NCBI GenBank assembly: GCA_021158845.1
Contig: JAGGSY010000025.1
Span: 1 to 13,144 of the forward strand
Length of the DNA stretch: 13,144 nucleotides
Direction of reading: 5' to 3'
From: Caldisericia bacterium
GTDB taxonomy: Bacteria; Caldisericota; Caldisericia; B22-G15
Shown: positions 1 through 6,599 of the stretch, piece after piece
Layout of the letters: each line of letters opens with the position of its first letter
Numbering within the stretch: position 1 is the stretch's first letter
Notes under the pieces: model-generated
What the model saw: only the letters and a program-made list of their open reading frames with translations
Databases searched by the model: none
What the model was told of the DNA's origin: nothing
Made by a program: the position numbers and the translations under genes

Positions 1-27
1 GGTGCCTCTTTGTCAAATTATGCAACG

Positions 28-45
28 CCAGGTGCCGGGCACCCA
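28..45. repeat. Short GGTGCC inverted repeat (REP-like)
   Basis: GGTGCC at 31-36 and GGCACC at 38-43 form a near-perfect palindrome just beyond the apt terminator. Another GGTGCC lies at 1-6, so the window edge may cut a second copy of the same element. Such small GC-rich palindromes in an AT-rich intergenic region look like REP-type repeats, but with one full copy visible this cannot be shown. No T-tract follows on either strand, so it is not an obvious terminator. Confidence 0.35.
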
Positions 46-52
46 GAGTTGC

Positions 53-82
53 AAAAAAAAGAGTGCACCAAATTGGTGCACT
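53..82 (-). terminator. Intrinsic terminator of secD-secF-apt
   Basis: AGTGCACC at 62-69 pairs with GGTGCACT at 75-82; the inner A/T bases can also pair. Read on the minus strand, the hairpin is followed by a C and then eight T residues (complement of A53-A60). It lies about 32 bases past the apt stop codon. This is a textbook rho-independent terminator closing the secD-secF-apt unit. Confidence 0.9.
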
Positions 83-114
83 TAAAATCAAAGGTTTTTA
101 AATTTATTTCTTTT

Positions 115-627
115 TTATAGTTTCATAAGGGAGAATACATTGTAATCTTTGAGTTTCTCCCTTCCGTTAAGTCCTTCTAATTCAATAAGGAAGGAGATAC
201 CTACAACTTTTCCACCGAGCTTTTCCACAAGGTCTACTGTTGCTTTGGCAGTACCACCTGTTGCAAGAACATCATCCACTATAAGAACTCTCTCTCCCTT
301 CTTTATGGCATCCTCGTGTATCTCAAGAATTGCCATTCCATACTCAAGTTCATACTCCTTTCTAACTGTCTTCCATGGAAGTTTTCCCGGTTTTCTAACT
401 GGAACGAAACCAGCGCCGAGCTTGTACGCAATGGTGGATGCAAGGATAAAACCTCGTGCTTCAATACCTACAACCACATCAATTTTATCATCCTTATGAT
501 TCTCATAGATGCTATCAATGGCATACTTAAAAGCCTTGTAATCCCTTAAAAGGGGAGTAATGTCTCTGAATAAAATGCCCTTCTGTGGAAAATCTGGAAT
601 GTTTCTTATAAACTTTGTTAGATCCAT
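115..627 (-). CDS. apt: Adenine phosphoribosyltransferase
   Basis: Type I phosphoribosyltransferase of purine salvage, converting adenine and PRPP to AMP and pyrophosphate in the cytoplasm. The 170-residue length is normal for Apt. The PRPP-binding motif VLIVDDVLATGGTA is at residues 114-127, the N-terminal FPQKGILFRDITPLL stretch at 13-27, the GIEARGF signature at 54-60, and the RKPGKLPW catalytic-loop sequence at 78-85. The start ATG has an AAGGAGG ribosome site about nine bases upstream that overlaps the last two codons and stop of secF, so the two are probably translated together. It is the last gene of the secD-secF-apt operon, with a strong terminator downstream. Linkage of apt to secDF is seen in other bacteria. 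Function is secure from sequence. Confidence 0.96.
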   Translation of the reverse strand: MDLTKFIRNIPDFPQKGILFRDITPLLRDYKAFKYAIDSIYENHKDDKIDVVVGIEARGFILASTIAYKLGAGFVPVRKPGKLPWKTVRKEYELEYGMAILEIHEDAIKKGERVLIVDDVLATGGTAKATVDLVEKLGGKVVGISFLIELEGLNGREKLKDYNVFSLMKL

Positions 628-633
628 GCTATT

Positions 634-1689
634 TTACCTCCTTTTCCCTTTCTTTTTCTTCTTTTTATTTTTCTTCTTTCTTCTTGTAGATTTTGTTTCT
701 TTCTTTTGAACTACCTCCCCTGAACCAGTTCCAACTGCCACAGTGGCTGGTTGTGGAGTAATAACTTTCCCTGGCTTCTCCTCAATTTTGTGTTTGCTAA
801 ATCTATCCCATACAACAAGCAAGGGTGCCGCTATAAATATTGATGAATATGTACCAGAAAGTATTCCAAAGAGAAGGGTGAAGGAGAAGTCTCTTATTGT
901 TACTCCACCAAAAAGAATAAGGGCAAGTATAGCAAGGAATGTGGTAAAGGAAGTATTAAATGAACGGGTGATGGATTGACATATACTCTTATTCACTATC
1001 TCAGCATAACTCATCTTTCCTTTAAGTATCCTCAAGTTTTCCCTTACTCTGTCAAGGACAACCACCGAGTCTTCCACAGAGTATGCTATTATGGCAAGGA
1101 GTGCACCAACAAATGGGCTGTTCAACTCCTGACCAATGAGGGCAAGGAGTCCAAGTGTTACAAGCACATCGTGGATTAAGGCAAGGACAGTGACAACTGC
1201 GAATCTAAACTGAAATCTCACCGTTATATATATGAATATGAAGAGTAAGCCTACTCCCAGTGCTATAGCACCATTCTTCTTTAGCTCATCTGAAATTGTT
1301 GGACCTATTGTTTCAACCCTTATACTCTCTCTGTCAAGTTTTCCAAATTTTTCCTCTAAAGAATCAAATATCTTCTCTCTTTCGTCTGCCTTAAGAGCTT
1401 TATTCGTCCTTACAATAAGTCTCCCATCCTGTGCAACCTGAATAACGGCATCCTCCAATCCAAAATCTTTAAGAATGTCTCTTGCAGTACTTACATCTGC
1501 AGGTTTCTCAAACTTTAAATCAAGTATTGTTCCACCTGTAAAGTCAAGTCCAAGGATAAGGGGAGAGCCCACTCTCACATAGTTTACAATCATACCTGCC
1601 ACACCAATTAGAATAACTATGATAGATATGGTGAACCAGAGTTTCATTTTGGGAACTATTCGCAAGTTTAATACATCGAACTTCTTCAT
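634..1689 (-). CDS. secF: Protein translocase subunit SecF
   Basis: Membrane subunit that works with SecD, using the proton gradient to help SecYEG move proteins outward. A first membrane segment is at residues about 16-36, followed by the family motif LGLDFTGG at 46-53, a periplasmic P1 domain at about 55-130, and five more membrane segments from about 138 to 296. The TM4 region reads AYSVEDSVVVLDRVREN (202-218) and the late signature INTSLTT appears as FNTSFTT (244-250). At residue 206 there is Glu where most SecF proteins have Asn. After residue 300 the cytosolic tail ends in a block with 14 Lys/Arg in the last 16 residues (336-351). It follows secD by 12 bases; its AAAGGAG ribosome site overlaps the secD stop codon. 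Confidence 0.96.
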   Translation of the reverse strand: MKKFDVLNLRIVPKMKLWFTISIIVILIGVAGMIVNYVRVGSPLILGLDFTGGTILDLKFEKPADVSTARDILKDFGLEDAVIQVAQDGRLIVRTNKALKADEREKIFDSLEEKFGKLDRESIRVETIGPTISDELKKNGAIALGVGLLFIFIYITVRFQFRFAVVTVLALIHDVLVTLGLLALIGQELNSPFVGALLAIIAYSVEDSVVVLDRVRENLRILKGKMSYAEIVNKSICQSITRSFNTSFTTFLAILALILFGGVTIRDFSFTLLFGILSGTYSSIFIAAPLLVVWDRFSKHKIEEKPGKVITPQPATVAVGTGSGEVVQKKETKSTRRKKKNKKKKKKGKRR

Positions 1690-1701
1690 TTTTACTCTCC
1701 T

Positions 1702-2922
1702 TTAATATCCAAATATAGATTTATACTTTGCAAGAGATGTGGATGAGAATATGTCGATGAGGAGTCTTGTAACAAATATGGCTGAGAAGAAGGAGATAAC
1801 AATTCCGAGACTCAAGGTTATTCCAAATCCCTTAATCAAACCTGTTCCAAACCAGATAATAGCTATTGCACCTGAAAGAGTTGTAATGTTGGAGTCAAAT
1901 ACAGTTCTAAAAGCTTTCCTGAATCCAAGGCTTATACTTGTCTTCAATGTCTTTCCACTTCTAATCTCTTCCTTTATCCTTTCAAAGATAATCACATTTG
2001 CATCCACCGCCATTCCAAGGGTTAAGACAATTCCTGCAATTGCTGGAAGTGAGAATGTTGCCTTTAGAAGTAGAAGAACTCCAAAGTCAAGGAGAAGGAA
2101 TATTGTAAGGGCAACTGCTGCCAGAAATCCCATAAATCTATAGTAGATTGTCATATAAAGAGCAATCAAAATAAAGGCAAGAATTGCAGCTTTCTTACTC
2201 ATCTCTATCATATCTTCTCCAAGGGATGGTCCAATAATCTCTGATGAGAGTATCTTAACCTTTAAAGGAAGGGAACCACCCTTAAGTAGAGCAACATACT
2301 CAGATGCCTTTTCTGGAGTAAAACCACCTTCTATAATCCCTTTTCCATCGGTAATTGGTTCCTTTACCACAGGATTCATGAGAAGATCCTCGTCAAGATA
2401 TACAGCAATATGCTTTCCCACATTCTCCTTTGTAGCTTCTGCAAATTTCTTTGCTCCTTCAGAGGTAAGGGTAAACTGAATTACGGCTTCACCCTCATGT
2501 CCTGTTTCTCGTGATAGGGCAACCTTTACATCCTTTAAATCTGCTCCTGTAAGAATCACCTTCCCATCCTCTGTCTTAAACTGGAGAAGTGCCGTCTTTC
2601 CAATTAACTCCTCAGCCTTTGTTGGATCCTTCATACCCGGAATATCAACAATAATTCTTCTTGAATTTATTCCCCCTGCCCTTTGAACAACTGCTTCTGA
2701 AAGTCCAAGGGCATTAACTCTGTTTTCAATAACAGCTCTTGTGCTCTCCACAAGCTCTGGAGTTGCCTTTGCAGCTTCAGTATCCTCACATTCAAGCACT
2801 ATGTGAACTCCCCCTTTTAAATCAAGACCAAGTATAGGCTCCTGGGTTTTAATAGCCCAGACAGCAACCGCAACAACTGCAATTAGAAGTAGAATCCTCC
2901 CGATATAACTCTTTAGTTTCAT
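1702..2922 (-). CDS. secD: Protein translocase subunit SecD
   Basis: Larger subunit of the SecDF export motor. One N-terminal membrane segment (residues about 7-24) precedes the LGLDLKGG motif (31-38); a periplasmic P1 region with the ENRVNALGLSE signature (66-76) and IPGMKDP (95-101) extends to about 240. Five membrane segments follow, including GIVLTLGMAVDANV (297-310), whose Asp307 matches the conserved proton-pathway Asp, and the DSNITTL motif (343-349). The 406 residues fit the shorter SecD class with a compact P1 domain. The ATG follows an AAGGAGG ribosome site at 2930-2936. It is the first gene of secD-secF-apt, with a promoter at 2957-2984. yajC, often directly upstream of secD, is not present. 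Confidence 0.97.
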   Translation of the reverse strand: MKLKSYIGRILLLIAVVAVAVWAIKTQEPILGLDLKGGVHIVLECEDTEAAKATPELVESTRAVIENRVNALGLSEAVVQRAGGINSRRIIVDIPGMKDPTKAEELIGKTALLQFKTEDGKVILTGADLKDVKVALSRETGHEGEAVIQFTLTSEGAKKFAEATKENVGKHIAVYLDEDLLMNPVVKEPITDGKGIIEGGFTPEKASEYVALLKGGSLPLKVKILSSEIIGPSLGEDMIEMSKKAAILAFILIALYMTIYYRFMGFLAAVALTIFLLLDFGVLLLLKATFSLPAIAGIVLTLGMAVDANVIIFERIKEEIRSGKTLKTSISLGFRKAFRTVFDSNITTLSGAIAIIWFGTGLIKGFGITLSLGIVISFFSAIFVTRLLIDIFSSTSLAKYKSIFGY

Positions 2923-2956
2923 ATCCTTTTCCTCCTTAAACCTTTAGACCTTACTA

Positions 2957-2984
2957 ATTTTAGTTATTTTAAATCCAAAGTCAA
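2957..2984 (-). promoter_or_regulatory. Promoter of secD-secF-apt
   Basis: On the minus strand a TTGACT -35 box (2979-2984) and a TAAAAT -10 box (2957-2962) are separated by 16 bases. The predicted start is near 2950, about 28 bases before the secD ATG and ahead of its ribosome site. It lies directly downstream of the phosphatase terminator, as expected for a new transcription unit. The phosphatase promoter at 5554-5581 has the same two hexamers and spacing. Confidence 0.7.
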
Positions 2985-3027
2985 GAACACAATATAAGTT
3001 TATCACCTAAAAGAAAATTTTAGATAT

Positions 3028-3056
3028 TAAATAACAAAGGGGGCATTCGCCCCCTT
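3028..3056 (-). terminator. Intrinsic terminator of the phosphatase gene
   Basis: AAGGGGGC (3037-3044) pairs with GCCCCCTT (3049-3056) across an ATTC loop. On the minus strand the hairpin is followed by a T-rich, interrupted tract (TTTGTTATTT). It begins about 24 bases past the phosphatase stop codon and separates that gene from the secD promoter. Confidence 0.85.
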
Positions 3057-3079
3057 CATTTAAGCTTCCTTCACCTTGA

Positions 3080-5515
3080 TTATGGGACTCTTATTGGTCC
3101 ACCCATTATGGCAAATTTCGTGAAGTGGTTTGCGTTTCCTACAACACAGTTTCTCTCTGCATTTACTCCGCTCTCCTGACAAAGTCTCCACATCCCCTGT
3201 TCAGGATCCCAGTAGTAAAGCCAGAGTGAACTTTCATTGGTAAGTCCCCATTCTTCAAGCTCTTTATCTGTGTAGTAAACCTCCACAGTTACTGGCCAAA
3301 CAATCTCATCTTCAGGTATATCTGTTGATATATCCACACACTTTAAAAGCTTACGATCTCCTGAATTCCCGAGATTCTGAATACTAACAACACCTTTTGC
3401 ATCTTCTTCTGTTTCTATAATAACTCTTGCATCAGCCATCTTCTTTCTTCCATCAACAATTGTTCTCTCGCCGCCAGAAACACTTTCAAGGTATGTTGGA
3501 GGACTTACAACAACAGAACAGAGTTCATAAAGCTCTATCTCATTCTTACCTGTCCTATTAACATAAGCTTTTCCAATATCACTCTCAGGGTCAACTTCAA
3601 CAATTGGATACCATCCTCTCTTCCAGTTGTTTACCCAGTCATACACGCAATCTGACTGGAGTGTTAAACCTGCGCCAACTCCAGAAAGAATCTTGTTCTG
3701 GACTCTATTAAAGTTGTTCCCACCATAATCGCAGGCATCCATAACAAGGAGTCCCTTTCCTCCCTCAACAAAGTCCTTTATGGCATAAACATCATCCCAT
3801 GGAAGGAGACTTGGGTCTCCACCATCATATCCAGAACCAAGTCTAAGCTGTGGAATGACAAGAATATCATAATCTTTAAGTAGATCCACTGTAATTGGTT
3901 CAGTGTTGTCTCCCACAACCTCATAACCCATATCTTTTAGGGCAGATATTAAATCTGATGAATCCTCTGTTGTAAATCTTGCATTGTATCCTTCATACCA
4001 AAGAATCTTCTTTGCCCCTTCAACCATCTTCTGGAACAGAATATCAAGAAATACATCATATTCACCTTTGACCCAGCCTCCATTCTCACATGACCATGCG
4101 GTGCCACTGGCAACTACCGTTCCTTTTCCAACCTTGCTTATACCAACTACAGGTGGAAAATCACCAGGGCCAAAATCGGTAACTGGAGCAGGTCCTGATA
4201 CATCGTCTGGATCTGATGTTGCCTTTGCTCTAACAACTATCTGTGGTTCTGAAAGTTCCTTGTTTATTGTGAATTCATCTATAACATTTCCATTTACATC
4301 TATAGCCTGCATGTGAAGTGTTGTAGGTGTTACATCAAATACAGTGAAGTTATACTCTGCTATTGGTCCGCATGCATCATACCAGAGAGGGTAGTGCATG
4401 TAGAGTGGAGCTCCCCATCCACCAGAAACAATATGAACTGTTCCTTTATCAAAGGAAACATACTCCCCTGGATAAGAGCTAACATTCATGGGTTGAAGTC
4501 TCTCGTAAAGGTGGACATCGCCATTTAAAACTATATCAACATGATACTTATCAAGAAGTGGAAGGAAATACTCTGATGTTCCCTTGCCTCTTGGATCAAA
4601 GGCAGGTCTGTGGAAACCTACAAATTTCCATGTAACATCTTTTGCCTTGTTTAAGTCTTCGTCAGCCCATTCATACTGCTCACTATGAGGTCCTGTGTAG
4701 GTTTCGCTGTTAAGGGCAGTGAAATGAATGTATGGAGTTATATCCAATGAATACCAACTTTGAGGTTCAGGTAGCATGTTAAAGTACTGGAAGTAAAATT
4801 TTGCATCTTCTTTGGTCTTCATAAATTCATCCTTTGTTCCCACCTCATGATTTCCTAAAAATGGAATTATTGGAATTGTGTATCCCTCACTATCAATCCA
4901 TGTCTCATCCATATGATTAAACCAATCATCCCAATGAGAAGCTCTAAATGGTTTTCTCACAAAATCTCCACAATGAATAACAAAATCTGGATCATAGGTA
5001 GCCATCAACTTTGAAATCTCATCCCTTCCCCATGGAAAATCGGTGGCTCCCTCTCTTGAATCACCACCAAAAACAAATCTTACATGATCGGGATTCTCAG
5101 GAAGTGTTTTAAATTTTCTCTCCTCCTCAAATCCTCCAGGACCACCACACACAAAGTAATATGTCTTTCCTGGTTCAAGTCCTGTGAGTTTTACATCGTG
5201 AATGTAACCTCCAAGATCATCAATGGTGTGATGGGTTCCTTCTGCTGAGTATGCGTAGAGTTCTGATGGATCGCCCTCCATTCCTTTTTTGGACTCTGTG
5301 TCGTAGTAAACCATGTCACCAGAATCTGGATTAAGGGTTTTCCAAGAGATAACGATGGTTGTGGAGAGATCATCGTTCCAGTAGAGATGAATTCCTGTTG
5401 GTGGATCATCGCCAAGAGGTGTAACAGGAAGACCCCTCATACCCATAACAGCAGGAGTTAGAAGAAGGAGAACAAGCACAGTGACAACAAAATACTTCCA
5501 CTGTAATTTTTTCAT
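3080..5515 (-). CDS. Secreted multidomain purple-acid-phosphatase-like protein
   Basis: Predicted exported metallophosphoesterase. A signal peptide (residues about 1-25, hydrophobic core 9-22, no lipobox Cys) is followed by a fibronectin-like N-domain typical of purple acid phosphatases (about 35-138). The calcineurin-like domain (about 145-400) has GDSRE (151-155), GDFVRK (183-188), GNHE (221-224), FHRP (301-304) and GDVHLYER (332-339). The usual motif-II Tyr is Arg187 and the first His of GHxH is Asp333, so the metal site differs from classic enzymes. Residues about 422-640 resemble a GATase/DUF4350-like Rossmann fold (ILWYEGY 504-510, GKGLLVMDACDYGG 586-599), and 735-805 resemble a beta-sandwich domain of cell-surface proteins ending in HFTKFAIMG. 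Ten cysteines could form disulfides. The ATG has a GGAGG site eight bases upstream, its own promoter and its own terminator. The substrate is unknown. Confidence 0.85.
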   Translation of the reverse strand: MKKLQWKYFVVTVLVLLLLTPAVMGMRGLPVTPLGDDPPTGIHLYWNDDLSTTIVISWKTLNPDSGDMVYYDTESKKGMEGDPSELYAYSAEGTHHTIDDLGGYIHDVKLTGLEPGKTYYFVCGGPGGFEEERKFKTLPENPDHVRFVFGGDSREGATDFPWGRDEISKLMATYDPDFVIHCGDFVRKPFRASHWDDWFNHMDETWIDSEGYTIPIIPFLGNHEVGTKDEFMKTKEDAKFYFQYFNMLPEPQSWYSLDITPYIHFTALNSETYTGPHSEQYEWADEDLNKAKDVTWKFVGFHRPAFDPRGKGTSEYFLPLLDKYHVDIVLNGDVHLYERLQPMNVSSYPGEYVSFDKGTVHIVSGGWGAPLYMHYPLWYDACGPIAEYNFTVFDVTPTTLHMQAIDVNGNVIDEFTINKELSEPQIVVRAKATSDPDDVSGPAPVTDFGPGDFPPVVGISKVGKGTVVASGTAWSCENGGWVKGEYDVFLDILFQKMVEGAKKILWYEGYNARFTTEDSSDLISALKDMGYEVVGDNTEPITVDLLKDYDILVIPQLRLGSGYDGGDPSLLPWDDVYAIKDFVEGGKGLLVMDACDYGGNNFNRVQNKILSGVGAGLTLQSDCVYDWVNNWKRGWYPIVEVDPESDIGKAYVNRTGKNEIELYELCSVVVSPPTYLESVSGGERTIVDGRKKMADARVIIETEEDAKGVVSIQNLGNSGDRKLLKCVDISTDIPEDEIVWPVTVEVYYTDKELEEWGLTNESSLWLYYWDPEQGMWRLCQESGVNAERNCVVGNANHFTKFAIMGGPIRVP

Positions 5516-5553
5516 CGGTCTTACCTCCTCATACTTTTATTTTTAACACCTTA

Positions 5554-5581
5554 ATTTTAAAAAAAATTTTTAATTAGTCAA
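5554..5581 (-). promoter_or_regulatory. Promoter of the phosphatase gene
   Basis: TTGACT (-35, 5576-5581) and TAAAAT (-10, 5554-5559) lie 16 bases apart on the minus strand, beginning only one base past the queA stop codon. The predicted start near 5547 leaves a leader of about 31 bases with an AGGAGG ribosome site at 5524-5529. There is no strong terminator between queA and this promoter, so some read-through from the upstream operon is possible. Confidence 0.7.
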
Positions 5582-5582
5582 T

Positions 5583-6599
5583 TTAAATTATTAGCATTGC
5601 GTCTCCGAAGGAGAAAAAGCGGTATCTTCTTTTAATAGCTTCCGTGTATGCCTTCATAATGTTTTCCCTTCCAGCAAAGGCAGAGACAAGAACAATAAGG
5701 GTTGTCTTGGGAAGATGAAAATTTGTAATTAATGCATCTACAACATTAAATTTAAAACCGGGTTTGATGAATAATTTTGTATAACCTCTAAAGGGTTTAA
5801 TATCTCCTGAAAGTGCCGCTGTTTCAAGGGATCTTACCACTGTTGTTCCCACAGCAAAAACCCTCCCTCCTCTCTCTTTTGTTTCAATAATTTTTTCTAC
5901 CACTTCGGGTGGAACCTCAATCCACTCCTCCTCCATTTTGTGATCCTCTATATTCTCGGTTCTTATGGGTCTAAAAGTCCCCAATCCAACATGAAGAGTT
6001 ATGTAAAGTGTATTAATCCCCATACTCTTTATTTTTTCAAGGAGCCCCTCTGTAAAGTGGAGCCCTGCTGTAGGAGAGGCAAGGGAACCTTTTTTTTGAG
6101 CATAAACAGTTTGATAGTCCTCTTCCTTTATACCCATGGATTTTATATAAGGTGGAAGAGGGACATCTCCAACTCTATCAATAAAATTCATTACATCCAC
6201 ATTCCCTTCAAGCTCCACCACCCTCTTACCTTCAGGAAGAATCTCCTTTACCACTCCCACTGTCCCATCTTTAAAGACTATTCTCCTTCCAACTCTTGCC
6301 CTCTTTGCCTTTTTTACAATGACTTTCATCCACCCATCCCCTGCCTTTAAGAACAATCCATCAAATTTCCCACCTGTATCCATATATTTTCCAGTTATCT
6401 TTGCCCTTATAACCTTTGTGTTGTTTAAAACAAGAACATCTCCCTCTTTAAGATAGTGAACTATCTCATAAAAAATTTTATGTTCTATCTCTCCTGTATC
6501 CTTTCTTAAAACAAGAAGTTTTGCTTTATCCCTATCCTTTACAGGCTTCTGTGCAATGAGTTCCTCTGGAAGATGAAAATCAAAAAGTTCAGTCTTCAT
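5583..6599 (-). CDS. queA: S-adenosylmethionine:tRNA ribosyltransferase-isomerase
   Basis: Transfers and isomerises the ribosyl group of SAM onto 7-aminomethyl-7-deazaguanine in tRNA, giving epoxyqueuosine at the wobble position. The 338 residues are full length. Family motifs occur in order: LPEELIAQKP (10-19), GDVLVLNNTKVI (53-64), PLPPYI (147-152), the SLASPTAGLHFT block (172-183), TLHVGLGTFRPI (201-212), VGTTVVRSLETAA (250-262), LITNFHLPKTTL (290-301) and YRFFSFGDAMLI (326-337). The ATG overlaps the end of the SpoIID-like gene by 11 bases, indicating coupled translation; there is only a weak GGTG ribosome site. tgt, the preceding enzyme of the pathway and a frequent neighbour of queA, is not in this window. 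Confidence 0.97.
   Translation of the reverse strand: MKTELFDFHLPEELIAQKPVKDRDKAKLLVLRKDTGEIEHKIFYEIVHYLKEGDVLVLNNTKVIRAKITGKYMDTGGKFDGLFLKAGDGWMKVIVKKAKRARVGRRIVFKDGTVGVVKEILPEGKRVVELEGNVDVMNFIDRVGDVPLPPYIKSMGIKEEDYQTVYAQKKGSLASPTAGLHFTEGLLEKIKSMGINTLYITLHVGLGTFRPIRTENIEDHKMEEEWIEVPPEVVEKIIETKERGGRVFAVGTTVVRSLETAALSGDIKPFRGYTKLFIKPGFKFNVVDALITNFHLPKTTLIVLVSAFAGRENIMKAYTEAIKRRYRFFSFGDAMLII

Noticed and set aside
149..499. Plus-strand open frames over apt, secF, secD, queA, the phosphatase and others
   Set aside because: All are antisense to strongly conserved genes, have no recognisable domains, and arise from the purine-rich bias of the minus coding strand.
5545..5575. A/T-rich symmetric stretch after queA as a queA terminator
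   Set aside because: Its pairing is A/T only and it coincides with the spacer of a good promoter; no GC stem is present.
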